From contig JAMJFZ010002594.1 in NCBI GenBank assembly GCA_026225945.1, forward strand, positions 1,159,501 to 1,223,500: a stretch of 64,000 nt of DNA, given 5' to 3'. Made by a program: the position numbers and the translations under genes. This DNA is from Cricetomys ansorgei (lineage: Eukaryota > Chordata > Mammalia > Rodentia > Nesomyidae). The stretch's first letter is position 1; every line of letters starts with the position of its first letter. Below, piece after piece: positions 53,390 to 63,888 of this stretch. The notes below the pieces were generated by a model that was given only the letters and a program-made list of their open reading frames with translations, made no database searches and was not told the DNA's origin.

Positions 53390-54152
53390 TTTGGGGGAAT
53401 CTAGCTCTGCAAGGCTAAGGAGCTCTGGGACTTGAAACCCCTCATAAGAAAGCTCCTCCCTGGGACTATCAGGGACCCAACTCTCATCTGGCTGAGGGGT
53501 TCCCCAACCTGACAGTACAGCACAGAAGGGGTCCCAACAAACACAAATGACCCTGAGCTGTGACCCCAAACCCTCTCTGGACTGAGAATTCCACCAATCA
53601 CAGGCCAAAGAAACTCCACCAATCACAGGCCATGTTGATAACTCCGCCCCCTCCAGAACCCTTTAAAAAGGACTGAGCAACCCTCAGTTTTCACTGTTTC
53701 TCTTCGGAGTGGAAACAGTCACTGGCCTGCTGAGATCATCGGACAGAAGAAAGAATAGCTCTCCTGTGATATTTCCCTACAGTGCTGCAGCCTTGGAGAC
53801 ACCTGGCCAGAAGCAACTCAAGTCCTATTGGGGTACTCTCCCTTCAGGACCGCATCAACTCCAGGAGGCGAGGCGAGGCAGAGCTGGACACTTCACCTCA
53901 GCTCCGCTGGGCTGAGCAACTCATCGGTCCTGTTGGGATATTCTCCCTTCAGGACTGCACTGCCTCTACAGGGAGGTTTCTCCCTTTGGCATTGTGTGGT
54001 CTCCGGACCATCACAAAAGAGCTTCCCTTCTCCATCTTTCTCCTCTCTCTGTTCTATCTCTTTCCATCTATTCCAACAATAAAAACCCTTCCCAACAAGC
54101 GTGGTTCAGGCCTCTGTCTTCCCAGTGCAACCTTTGTGATTGTCGGATATCA
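53390..54152 (+). mobile_element. Solo ERV LTR with duplicated modules
   Basis: Two copies of CCACCAATCACAGGCCA (53,591-53,607 and 53,616-53,632), a GC box at 53,644-53,651, TATA-like TTTAAAA at 53,662-53,668 and AATAAA at 54,078-54,083, then a U5-like end GATATCA at 54,152. A second, imperfect duplication, GTCCTATTGG... at 53,822 and GTCCTGTTGG... at 53,927, lies downstream of the start site. No primer-binding site follows, so it is probably solo. The left boundary is uncertain. Confidence 0.65.
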
Positions 54153-54339
54153 TGCAGAGCTACCTCCTCTGTGATGTCACAAATTTAACGTCTCTCCTGA
54201 AAGCCAGTCGTGTAAAATGGCAGTAAAAATACGTTTAAAAAAACCAGTGAAGGTAACCTTCAACGTCCATGTATGCGATCTTGCAAAACAGAATCTGTTG
54301 TCACTCAAAATAAAGGAAAAAGCATGCAAGCTAGCAAGC

Positions 54340-54515
54340 TGGGGAGTTGGAAAGAAGGCGTTGCTCTTTCAGAGGATCTGCGTTCAGTCCCTGGCTCCCA
54401 ACCACCCCAGACTCCAACTCCAGAAGATCCAACGCCTGATCTCCATGGACACCTGCCCCCATGCGCACAAATCCACACGTACGAACATAACTGAAAATAA
54501 AATAAATCATAAGAA
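54340..54515 (+). mobile_element. B2 SINE, diverged
   Basis: 'tgcgttcagtccctggctcc', 'gactccaactccagaagatc' and an 'aaaataaaataaatc' tail. Confidence 0.7.
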
Positions 54516-54599
54516 AAACAAAAACAGATGTTCCTTGAACAAAAAGTACACAGAAACACCATGTCTGCATAAATAATGGGTTAGAACGATCTAGCAAAT

Positions 54600-54900
54600 G
54601 TTTGGGCCTGCTCAGTGGGTTAGGGTGCAGCAAGCAAGAGTTTGGACCCCAGCACACACCTAAAGAGTCTGACGTGGCAGTGCATGTCCCTGTAACCCCA
54701 GCACTGTGAGGGGTGGAGACAGGATGTCCCCGGGGCTTGCTGGCCACCAGCCTAGCTCCAGATTCAGCAACAGACTTCATCCAAGGTGATCAGATGGAGT
54801 GTGGTAGAGCAGGATTATCCAGCATCCTCCTCTGGCCTACACACGCATGTGCACCTGCACAGCTGTGTGCAAATACACCACGTGCATAGAGCATGTTCAT
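54600..54900 (+). mobile_element. Composite B4-like SINE, long copy
   Basis: 'gcctgctcagtgggttaggg', 'gtttggaccccagcacacac', 'ctgtaaccccagcactgtg', 'ggggcttgctggccaccagc' and 'cctctggcctacacacgcat'. The best plus-strand reference for this family here. Confidence 0.8.
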
Positions 54901-55317
54901 TCTGTCCGGACACAAGGCTTGAAGGCCAGCTCTTCTCCAGGGACATGCGTCTGAGAGAGTGTTAAAAACCTGTTAGCAAATCAGGAGTCAGAGGACTGAA
55001 CGAGAGCTGGAAGAGCAGCTTCTGCCTGCTGGGATGTCGTGTTTCTCCGCCACCCTGTCTTCAGGACAGTGCTGTTAGGTCACACGAACCCACCTGTGAG
55101 CAGCAGCGAGTCTGAGGCTTGGGCGTTGGGCTTTCTGAAGTTTCTCTCCGGTGTTTCTTTATTTATTTCTAGTGATGAGACCCAAAGGGCCGAGGCGGTG
55201 GCTTTGGCTGTTTACCACGGCCTACACTGTGAGGGTAAGAGGTGCCGTCGAGGCTGAGGCAGACAGAGCCCGGCAAGCTTCAGGGCTGTCAGTGAGAGCC
55301 TGCTGGGGGTAAGTGGG
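54901..55317. other. Single-copy stretch, no gene seen
   Basis: Nothing recognised. Confidence 0.4.
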
Positions 55318-55341
55318 TGAATGAATGAATGAATGAATGAT
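55318..55341. repeat. (GAAT)n microsatellite
   Basis: Five to six perfect units. Confidence 0.95.
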
Positions 55342-55349
55342 ACACATTT

Positions 55350-55435
55350 ACAGGACGGGGATGTGGCTTGGAGGCTGAGCTGATCCATGTAAGGTTTCGG
55401 CTTCAGTGTCTTGTTCTATAAAACAAACAAATCAG
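55350..55435 (+). mobile_element. ID-like SINE fragment
   Basis: 'gacggggatgtggcttggag' and 'taaggtttcggcttcag', with an AAAC tail. Confidence 0.5.
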
Positions 55436-55799
55436 AACAAAACCCAGAAACAAAACCACATAAAGAGCCAGGGACAATCCCAGCTGTCTTTGAGGGGAGC
55501 CTGGCCAGGGCTGGCTGAGTCTGGTTTGATCCCTTTGTTTATTTTTTTTTTGACCCTGTGCAAAGCACTTCTCCACCCCAAGCCAACGTCTCAGACACAG
55601 AGTGAGTGTCCGCCTCACAGGGTGGACTTGAGGCTTAGGAAAGGCTGTGTGGCTGTGCGGCTCTGCTTCTCGTGGCTGGCCATCTCTGAGAACAGGAAGC
55701 TGCTTCGTTCCCACAGACCCAGGCACCTGGCTGAGAGTCAGTAAGGTTCTTGGAATGGTGCACAGGGGTGTGAGTAGACACGGAGCTGCTACCCATACT

Positions 55800-55912
55800 G
55801 CTTTGCTGTTTTGCTTTGTAGACAGTCTTACTGCACAGTCCAGGCTGGCTTTGAACTTTCCACCCTCCCAAGGGCTGGGAATTACAGGTGTGCACAGCTG
55901 TACCTGGCTCGC
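55800..55912 (-). mobile_element. B1 SINE, diverged
   Basis: 'cagtccaggctggctttgaa', 'agggctgggaattacaggtg' and 'cagctgtacctggctcg'. The 210-224 codon minus-strand frames read through it. Confidence 0.8.
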
Positions 55913-56114
55913 ATTGCCTTCTCGAGAAATCTGCTGTCTGTGGAGGGCTGAGTGTCTTGTTGGTGTCTGATTGGCTTTGGGGCCGTGTGACCACGGAAGG
56001 GAGCAGAAGCCTTCCGGAAGGCAAGTCAGTATGAAGGGCTTCAGACAGGTCTGCGGAGGCTGGAGCCGAAGCAGCAAGTTCGATCCACAGAATCATAGAG
56101 AACAGACAAGAGAG

Positions 56115-56222
56115 CTGAAGGGTCTCTGTGGGGGAAACTGAGGCCTGGGGAGACAACTGATCCGACCAAGCCATCCAGCTGGCTGGAAGCAGAGCTCTGA
56201 GTCTTGTTCCCCAGCTCTGCCG
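56115..56222 (-). mobile_element. MIR SINE
   Basis: 'ggggaaactgaggcctgggg', 'agccatccagctggctgg' and 'agcagagctctgagtctt' are the reversed MIR core. Confidence 0.7.
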
Positions 56223-56479
56223 TTTCCTTCGCGCTGGGCTTGTCCCGCCTCCTCCAGCTGTGCCCAATCACTGCACATCTGTTTGGTTTTCTTCCCTGAA
56301 CTTTGGGAAGGCTCTGGCTTCATCTCCCTGAGCACCTGCAGGAAGCAGGGGTGCTGGCAGGCTCCCAGGGGTCGGGTGGCATGAGATCAGGGTGTGTGTG
56401 TCGGCCAGAGGACCATGCCAAGCCGTCTCCCCAAAGACAGGGAGGGCCTGATTCTCCCTCGAGGGTCTCCAGCTGCAGT

Positions 56480-56740
56480 CAGCCATGTCTATATTTCAAT
56501 GTTATGCAACATTAGTGAGGGTTAAAGCAGAGGGAGACGTCTCAGCTGAAGAAAATCCACGACCTGAGACAGCCGCCGTCCCTTCCTTCCGTCTCTTTGC
56601 TCTGAGTACATACGCTCCCGATGCCGACATTAAAATCTCCTCTATTTCCCTCTCTCACCCGGTCGAGTCACATTCCGTTCACGGGCTTTATGCTTGGCTT
56701 CCCCGCAGCGGGAACCCCTCATTTCACTGAGTATCTTCTC
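56480..56740. promoter_or_regulatory. Strong candidate conserved noncoding element
   Basis: Repeat-free. 'ctatatttcaatgttatgca' is followed by CpG-retaining 'cagccgccgtcccttccttc', 'gctcccgatgccgacattaa' and 'acccggtcgagtcacattcc'. CpG persistence outside a promoter suggests constraint. Confidence 0.5.
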
Positions 56741-56769
56741 TATAGTTTTGAAGAATAAAATAAATACCA

Positions 56770-56846
56770 ATTTCCAGGTCCTAGGGATCAAGCCCATGGC
56801 CTGCGTGTGTCAGGCAAGCCCTCTAAGCACCGAGCCACACTCTTAA
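56770..56846 (-). mobile_element. ID/B4 SINE fragment
   Basis: 'ggatcaagcccatggcctgc' and 'aggcaagccctctaagcacc', the reversed tRNA-like part. Confidence 0.6.
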
Positions 56847-57039
56847 CCTGATATGTTATTTATCCAGGTGTCTGGATTATGTAACTGAGCTACAAAGCTT
56901 CAAAGAAAAAGGTACCAGAGCTTCGGGCTGTACCTCAGACCCCAGATCTGGGAGAAAATCTTCTTCTACTTTAAGGTGTCTCCTTATAAAAGTCTCACCA
57001 GGCACCAGACACCGGAGACAAAGTTCGTCTGTGTATTTT

Positions 57040-57242
57040 AATAAAGGATTTATTTTATTTCGAATTGCGTGCAAGCACACGGGCGAAGCGTCTGTGGAGG
57101 CCAGAAGAGGGCGTCGGATTCCCTGGAGTGGAGATTGAGACAGTTGTGAGCTGCCATGTGGGTGCTGGGAATGGAACTTGGGTCCTTTGGAAGAGCGGAG
57201 CAGCCAGTGCTCTTAATTGCTGAGCCGCCTCTCCAGGTCCCG
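57040..57242 (-). mobile_element. B2 SINE
   Basis: 'ggaggccagaagagggcgtc', 'gacagttgtgagctgccatg', 'ggtgctgggaatggaacttg' and 'gctgagccgcctctccagg'. Confidence 0.94.
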
Positions 57243-57559
57243 CCTGTGTGCTTTGTAATACGTAAGACCCTTCGTATGTCGTGTAATACCTTTATTACAC
57301 GTGCCACACGATTTGCCCAAGGAAAGTACACAATTGAATTACTCTTACGAAGTTCTCAGAAAAGCACAAACAACAGCACAAACAATTTTACAGCATTTTC
57401 ATTGTCTCAGAAAGAAACCTCGTGCAAACGAGCAGCCGTTCCCCAGTTTTCCCCGGTCCCAGGCAGCTGTCAACCCACTTTCTTCCTCTGCAAATCCACC
57501 TCATTCACCTGACCTTGGTACTTCCCGTCGTCTGGCTTCTGTTCTGGTTTTCACTTCGA

Positions 57560-58380
57560 ATTTTTAAAGGTTTATTCATATACTAGTACCCATCAGTACT
57601 TAGTTCCTTTTTGGGATCAACTAATACTCCACTGTGTGTTTATTTTGTCTATTCAACTATTGGCAGACATTTGGGTTGCTTCTCCCTTTTGGGCCATAAA
57701 TGACGCAGCTGGGGACATTTATGGGCAAGTTCTTGCGTGAACATAAAGTTTTATTAAAGAGTGCAGTTCCTGGGTTATTAGCTTTTTTTTGTTTGCTTTT
57801 ATTTTTAACTGCCAGAAGGGCCAGGCGATTTTCCAGTCCCCTTGACAGCGTGTGGGAGTTAAGCGTCTCCCGTTTTCATGACGGCAGCACCTTGGTGAGG
57901 TTGGGGTGGCGCCTCACTACAGTGCTGACGGACACTTCCCCGTGGAATGCCTGCACGCTAATGAGCTGGGAGCCCCCTTCTGTCTCCCCAGCAGCCTCTA
58001 CTGAGATTCTTTGCCCACTTGTAAACTGAGCTATTGGCGTATTTGTTTGTGTCCCGCTCCCCACCCCGCCCCGTTGACCTTTCTACAGCCCCGTATGAGC
58101 CCCTTAGAGGATACACAATTTGCGAGTACGTCCTTCGGGTCTTCGGGTTGTCCTTTCCGTTTTTTGGATGCATCCTCGGGAGCTTTTACTTTAATTTTTG
58201 TTGCTGTTGTTGTGAATTTCCTGGAGTATTTTCAAGCCGTGGTTTTGAGATCTGATTTTACATTTCCCACAGGAATGCGGTTGGGATACGGATAAGGATG
58301 AAGCCACGGTTTTACCAGCACCTGCTGTTTACCACATTGTTTCTAGCGTCTTTGCTATTAGTAGTTTATTGGATAATAGA
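57560..58380 (-). mobile_element. Ancient L1M LINE fragment
   Basis: Reversed 3' part of an old L1: 'tattcaactattggcagaca', 'tttgggttgcttctccc', 'gagtgcagttcctgggttat', 'ttttccagtccccttgacag' and 'gtcttcgggttgtcctttcc'. No intact frame. Confidence 0.8.
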
Positions 58381-58717
58381 TTAATGATATTTTCTGACAT
58401 GACGATAGAATTTTATTACGAGTACACCTCCATGAGCTGGTCACTTGGGGGTGGGGGGTCGGTGGGGATCAAAGCCATGATCTGTGTCCCGGGGCAATCA
58501 CTGTGCTAGTGAGTGAGACTGCAGCACCTTGATGCGTCAGTCCCGTGGGTTCCTCAGAGTGTAACCACAAGCCCAAGCCTGTGAGTTCCGGAAGACTCTG
58601 GGCCTCGGAGCTTCCTCTGTCCACCCACCTGGACTGCCGTGGGGACCTGCTGCTTACAAAACATAATGAATGATTCTTCCTTCAGAGCTTGGGTCTTCAC
58701 ACTTTCTGGCTGGGCTG
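58381..58717. other. Single-copy stretch, no gene seen
   Basis: A weak ID-like trace around 58,470-58,520. Nothing firm. Confidence 0.4.
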
Positions 58718-58970
58718 GTGTAGTAGTATGCTGACGTGTGAGCTCAGCAAAGAAGACAAGGAGGCATTCTTATATGTGCCAACCCTGCCAGACCACAGCA
58801 GAGGGAACCACCGACATGGCCAGTGCCATACTCACAGTGGAACCCCGAGCGTCCGCAGTCAGGTGTTTTTATGGATCCAGAACTCCTCAGGTGTGCTACT
58901 GACAGCACGTGCAGATCATTAGCAATCAACATCCCCACGTAAACACAACAGCGGCAGACAATACAAAACG
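58718..58970 (-). mobile_element. Class II-like ERV LTR, second copy
   Basis: Colinear with 17,522-17,759 in the same orientation, with many substitutions and an extra segment near 58,890-58,905. No primer-binding site beside it, so solo or truncated. Confidence 0.65.
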
Positions 58971-58974
58971 TAGG

Positions 58975-59110
58975 GAGGAAAGGGTTTATTTCATGTATAA
59001 TCCATCAAAGGCAGGGATGGAATGCAAACACGGCAGGGACCTGGAAGCAGGAGCTGATGTAGAGGCCATGGAGGGGTGCCGCTTACATGTGCCCCTCAGC
59101 TCATGGCTCG
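58975..59110 (+). mobile_element. Rodent dispersed repeat fragment
   Basis: 'gggaggaaagggtttatttc', 'ggacctggaagcaggagctg' and 'ggccatggaggggtgccgct'. Confidence 0.8.
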
Positions 59111-59154
59111 TCATCACGGCAGTTAGTACAGCCCACAGCTCACTTGCTTCTATT

Positions 59155-59262
59155 ATTACCTCCACAAAGAAATTCAGGCTCAGAGAGATGAAGTCATTTG
59201 CCTAAGTCACACAGCTCAGGAAGTGGGGGGCTGGATTTGAACCCACGCTGTACCCTGTACCT
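59155..59262 (-). mobile_element. MIR SINE, well preserved
   Basis: 'caggctcagagagatgaagt', 'gcctaagtcacacagctcag' and 'gctggatttgaacccacgct'. Confidence 0.85.
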
Positions 59263-59819
59263 CTCCCAACTACTATCTTGAGAATGTAGTACCATTTACA
59301 ATCTCACTGGCCCTGGGCCTTGATGGATTAGAAGACAGCTCTGAGATGGGATTCTGGGCTCCCGGCTGCCAGCTTCACCCCCAGCTCCAGGGTTTCCACC
59401 AAAGGCAAGATGGCGCTGGGCGTGGGTGTTCTCGATGGTTAGACCAGCTTCTCATTCGCTCTCCCAGTAGCCCATAGGCAGGGCTTTATGCAGAGGCCAC
59501 AACATGGGAGGTTTTGGGGTGGCCAGCCATGCTAGAGGCTCAGGTTTGTGGAAGTGGTGCCGGTCAGGGTCCTGGGCAGGCCCTCCTGGGCTGGGGCCGG
59601 CATCCTGGAGGCCCCCGTGTCTCTTGACGTCTGCATTTGCCCAAGGCAAGAAAATAAACTGCACCGAGGGAGGAGAGGGCGTATCACTTTTCACAAATAG
59701 GAGAGGCAGCGGTTGCTAGGAGGGGACTTCGTGTTTTCAAAGTCTTTTTACATTTTTTTTAATGACCCACATAAAAGGTACACACAGCCTCCTTGTAAAA
59801 TACACGGGAAAACCTCCAT
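59263..59819. other. Single-copy stretch, no gene seen
   Basis: Nothing recognised. Confidence 0.4.
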
Positions 59820-60075
59820 CTCGTGCCCGTTTTAGGGGGGACCAGAGGGCCAGGGCCCGGACAGCTTGTCTGACGCCTTGGAAGGCTCTGCAGTGGCCGG
59901 CAGCGAGGAACCAGGCCCCGCGCCACAGGCGCGACCCGAGGACCCTCACGCCCGCAGCAGTATGGGAAAGCGGCCCCGTCGGCCCTGCTGTGAGGGACAC
60001 GCTCTTCACCGTGCCTCTGCGATTTTGCGCAGTTGCAGCTGACTCACAGGTACACTGGACGGGACATCCAGTAAC
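59820..60075. promoter_or_regulatory. Small CpG-rich island
   Basis: About 250 bp with roughly 20 CpGs in otherwise CpG-poor DNA. It includes 'ccccgcgccacaggcgcgac' and 'gcggccccgtcggccctgc'. No TATA. It could be an orphan CpG island or an enhancer. A 105-codon plus frame is probably compositional. Confidence 0.45.
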
Positions 60076-60439
60076 TTGATTTTGCCGTTTCCTCTTGCGT
60101 TCCGGCCTCAGTTTGCTCATGGTTTCCATTCTTAAGGAGCTTTGTAGGGTCCGGGTGCAGCCCGTGGACTCTGGTGTTCAGGCCCCTGGGGGCGGGCCTG
60201 GGATAGCCCAGGCTTTTGCAGAACTGTTCACACAGGGGAAGCAGAACCAGCTTTGCCACGCGGGGCTGTGCGCCACTGGGGAGCTGACTCCACGTCTCTG
60301 TGCTTCCTCGGGAATAGAAATGGTGTCTTCCAGATAAAGTCTCGAGTTGGTCCAGTTTTTCCTCGCTATCTCCCTTTCCTCCCTTTGGGAATGGCAATGT
60401 ATTTTCTGTGCCGTTTGTGTTGGAAGTATGTGATCTGCT

Positions 60440-60640
60440 TTTTGATTTTACGGAGGATTTACAGTTAAGAGATTGCCTTGAGTCTCTGAAGAGACTCTTA
60501 AACTGAGACCGTTGCAGACGATGTGGACTTCTGATGTTGGACTGGATGCGTTTTGCATTATGATTCGGCCACAGGCTCTGGGACACCCAGGGAGCGGGAT
60601 GTGGCATTCGAGTGAGAATGGCCATCCCTTGCCTTCTCAG
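60440..60640 (+). mobile_element. Rodent dispersed repeat, upstream part
   Basis: 'gatgtggacttctgatgttg', 'ggatgcgttttgcattatga' and 'attcgagtgagaatggcc' precede the 'ggtttgaatgagaat' unit seen at 15,424. Confidence 0.6.
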
Positions 60641-60699
60641 TAAAGGAAGAGTTTGAACCAGAGGCCTAGCCCAGGGGAGGAGAGAGGTGTGCAGTCAGA

Positions 60700-60790
60700 C
60701 AGGCCGGTCCTCTGAGAACTGTGTGATGCCAGGGAAATGACTTAACCAGCGTGTTTCAAGAGGTCGTCTGTGAAATGGGAAGGTTAGAGC
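60700..60790 (+). mobile_element. MIR SINE
   Basis: 'gtgtgatgccagggaaatga', 'cttaaccagcgtgtttc' and 'gtctgtgaaatgggaagg'. Confidence 0.65.
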
Positions 60791-60867
60791 AGCTGGCCGC
60801 TGCGAGCCGATTTCACCGATTTGCTGATTGGGAAAGGCGGGGACCATTTGCAGGGGTCAGGTGGTGC

Positions 60868-61185
60868 TGTGGTTTGAATGTGTCCAGCCATGCAGACGCT
60901 GGGAATTTCACCCCAGGGTTAGAGTGAGGCGGGGTGGGACCCTGAGAGACAACTCTGTCTTAAGTGTTCGGTGCCCCTGCAGACTAATGCCATACTGCTG
61001 ACTGGCCAGGCTTAGCCCCCTCCTCTCCGCTCCTGGGGGGCCTCACCTCCTGTTTCCCACCATGGGCAGCAGGAAGTCCACCAGACACCAGCTTCCGGAC
61101 CTCTTCCCCACATCCAGATGCCAGAGCCACAGTGCACTCCTGCTTATGAACCATCTGGTCCCGGGTCCTGCTGTGGCCGCTTAGT
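60868..61185 (+). mobile_element. MaLR-like LTR
   Basis: 'gctgtggtttgaatgtgtcc', 'gaggcggggtgggaccctg', 'cacctcctgtttcccaccat' and 'gtgcactcctgcttatgaac'. Confidence 0.6.
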
Positions 61186-61254
61186 GATGACCGGCCATGA
61201 GCGATGTGGTCCAACTGTCCAGGACTTTGAGGCTGGCCTGAGAAGGTACTGCCT

Positions 61255-61800
61255 CCCTGTCCCTTCCTTGTTCTCTCCCACCCTCGCCTCCTCCTCCTCC
61301 TTCTCCCTCTCCTCCCCCACTCTTCTCCCCTCCCTCCATTCTTTCACCCTCCTCTCCCTCTAGTCTTCTCCCCTCCCCCACTCTTCTCCCCTCCCTCCAT
61401 TCTTTCACCCTCCTCCCCTCCTCTCCCTCTAGTCTTCTCCCCTTCCCCACTCTTCTCCCCTCCCTCCATTCTTTCACCCTCCTCTCCCTCTAGTCTTCTC
61501 CCCTCCCCCACTCTTCTCCCCCCTCCCTCCATTCTTTCACCCTCCTCCCCTCCTCTCCCTCTAGTCTTCTCCCCTCCCCCACTCTTCTCCCCTCCCTCCA
61601 TTCTTTCACCCTCCTCTCCCTCTAGTCTTCTCCCCTCCCCCACTCTTCTCCCCTCCCTCCATTCTTTCACCCTCCTCTCCCTCTAGTCTTCTCCCCTCCC
61701 CCATTCTTCTCCCTTCCTCCCTCTTCTCTCTCTTCTCCCCTCCTCCTTTCCCTCTATTACCCTTTTTCTTTATTACCCCTTCTCCTTCTCTCCTCTTCTC
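61255..61800. repeat. Polypyrimidine tract with a 61-bp tandem array
   Basis: About 540 bp, almost all C/T. At 61,317-61,710 a unit of about 61 bp (landmark CCATTCTTTCACCCTCCT, near 61,337, 61,398, 61,467, 61,529, 61,598 and 61,660) repeats six times, two units being about 9 bp longer. The minus-strand Glu-Gly-Arg frames are its translation. Confidence 0.93.
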
Positions 61801-62049
61801 TCATCTACAAGTAGCTTCAGGCAGTCTGACTGGAACCCCAACAGCTCCCAGCTCAGTCTCAGCCATCAGCCTGTGCTGGCTGAGGTCACGGCCTCGGCCT
61901 CCTCTGCATCGCGGCTGAGCGGTTCTCCCAGCCATGCTGCAGCTGACATGTGGACGCACAACATTCACAACAGAAGCCTTTACTATGTTCACACTCACCA
62001 AGGATGCTGTGTCTTTCGTCTGGAGGCCAAGGACTGGGATCCAGCCTGG

Positions 62050-62165
62050 CGACTCCAGCTCTGCCATCCGCAACCTTTCTGTGCCCCAATTTCCTTATCA
62101 ATAAACAGGGTAATAAAAATACCCACCCACCAGTGCTGCTGTAAGGAGGACCAGGTACCAAGTGC
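62050..62165 (+). mobile_element. MIR SINE
   Basis: 'ccagctctgccatccgcaac', 'ctgtgccccaatttccttat' and 'gggtaataaaaatacccacc'. Confidence 0.75.
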
Positions 62166-62379
62166 CAGCACTGAGGAAGTCGTGTACTGGGTGCCCAGTA
62201 CTCTGCCTGGTTCCTGGAGACTTCAGTGATTCTGCCAATGCCGGTGATGATGGACCTATAGACCGGGCTGTATCAGGTGCTGGGGATGGACTAGGGAAGA
62301 CATCCGCCCAGGGGAGGTCCCCGGCCAAAAAGAGGTGCCCGGCAGGCAGGACAGCGTGGTTACCAGTCCCTGCCTGCTG

Positions 62380-63130
62380 CGGTGGGAGCCCAGAGCCGCT
62401 GGCTTGAGGCTTCCTTGGGTGAGGAACCAGCTGTGAAGGAGCAGTCCGGCCACAAGGGTGGGAACAGTGCTGAGAGGTGGGGAACAGCAGGAGCGAAGAT
62501 CCGGAGTTTGAAGCGGCCCCTGAGGAGGCGGCACAGAGGAGCTGCGGGTCTCCAGGTTGGTCAGAACTTTCTTCCCCGGTAGCCTGGTTTCAAGGCTCCA
62601 TTTGCAGCCCCCTGCTGTGCTCCCAGCCAAGGGGCGGGTCATCCCCAGTGGGCTGCTGCCACCGGGAGCCCAGCCTGGCTGGCAGGCGCAGCTCCAGCGG
62701 CCCCCACTCGGCACAGCTGGCGCCCCCGCCCTCCGAGGGCTGCTTCCTGCCCCTCCCTCCTCTCCTGGCTCCAGCTGTTTCTCGGCTGAGTTCTGTCCCT
62801 GTCCCACACAGAACTCTGGGCAGAGCGAGGCTCTTCGGATGTTGCTGGGGGCTGTGCTCCCCGGGACGTAGAGGGAACCCTGCGTGGGTGGGATACACGC
62901 TCCCAAGCAAACGGCCACTACCAGAACGGCTGTGTGACCAGGAGACTGAGGCCAGGGCGCCAGCACCCGAACCACTTCGGGTGACCTGAAGCCACAGGAG
63001 CCCGAGGGGGAGACCGGAGAGAAGGTACTGCACTCGGCTCTGAGTCCTGCAGAGGGCGGGGAGGGGCGCTGGCAGGGCCGGGAGCGCCTCTGCTAAGCGG
63101 GTGTGTGTCAGGAAAAGTTCCGAGCGTCGA
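62380..63130. promoter_or_regulatory. GC-rich repeat-free region, possible regulatory DNA
   Basis: High GC with moderate CpG and no repeats. Frames of 170 codons plus and 239 and 206 codons minus overlap one another, which points to composition and not coding. A potential donor (GAGAAG|GTACTG) lies at about 63,025. Confidence 0.35.
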
Positions 63131-63504
63131 ATCAGATCTGGCATTTGTGAAAACCAGCATGGCCATCGCGGGTGCTTCCCCGAATCCAGCCTGAAGCTGA
63201 CTTGTCCCAAGCCACAACCACCTCCTCCCGTGACAGTTCAGTGGCTGCAGCAGAGGTTGTCTCCGGAGGGACGTAACTAAGTGCTGTTGGGTCTGTTTCT
63301 CTTTTCGTTTTTCTCATTACGGGCGAGCCAGGCAGCAATGGGCGCTTTATGGGATGCTTGTGCCTTTTGTATCGGTCCTGTGGGTACACTTCCTCAGGCA
63401 ACTCGATGCCTGTGTGCGTTTCCATGTGCGTGTGCTGGTGTGTACATGTGTAGCTGTGCATGTCAGACGTGGGTGCCTTCCTCTGTCACTCTGCTTACCA
63501 GAGG
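63131..63504. other. Single-copy stretch, no gene seen
   Basis: GT-rich patch near 63,420-63,450. Nothing else recognised. Confidence 0.4.
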
Positions 63505-63702
63505 CCTTGAGCCAGGGTCTCTCACAGACCCAGAAGCCATTTTAGGTAGCCTGGCCACCAGGGAGCTCTAGGCATTGCCCCCAGGGCTGGGGTTACAGGC
63601 ACACGGCCATTCCCAGCTTTTGACACTGTTGCTGGGGATTTGAACTCGGGTCCTCAGCTTGCACAGCAAGAGCTCTTACCCAACGAGCCATCTCCCCATG
63701 CC
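63505..63702 (-). mobile_element. Composite B4-like SINE
   Basis: 'gagccagggtctctcacaga', 'cagggctggggttacaggca', 'ggatttgaactcgggtcctc' and 'cccaacgagccatctcccc'. Confidence 0.85.
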
Positions 63703-63732
63703 TTCACTACCTGCTTGAGAAACAGTAGATTT

Positions 63733-63888
63733 ACACTGGGTGTGGTGGTGCACACCTTTAGTCCCAGCACTCGGGAGGCAGGTGGATCTCTGGGAGTTCG
63801 AGGCCAGCCTGGTCTACAGAGAGAGTTCCCAGACCGTCAGAGGTACACAGTGGTCCTGTCTCCGACAACAACAAGAACAAAAGATTTT
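63733..63888 (+). mobile_element. B1 SINE, full length
   Basis: 'ctgggtgtggtggtgcacac', 'gttcgaggccagcctggtct' and 'tcctgtctccgacaacaac', with a CAA-rich tail. A 10-bp deletion lies in the 'ggaggcagaggcaggtgg' part. Confidence 0.93.

Noticed and set aside
55403..56267. Two overlapping minus-strand frames of 224 and 210 codons
   Set aside because: They overlap each other out of phase and both cross B1 and MIR sequence.
62256..63210. Overlapping 239-, 206- and 170-codon frames on both strands
   Set aside because: Mutual overlap in a GC-rich region with no recognisable domain is most simply explained by few stop codons.
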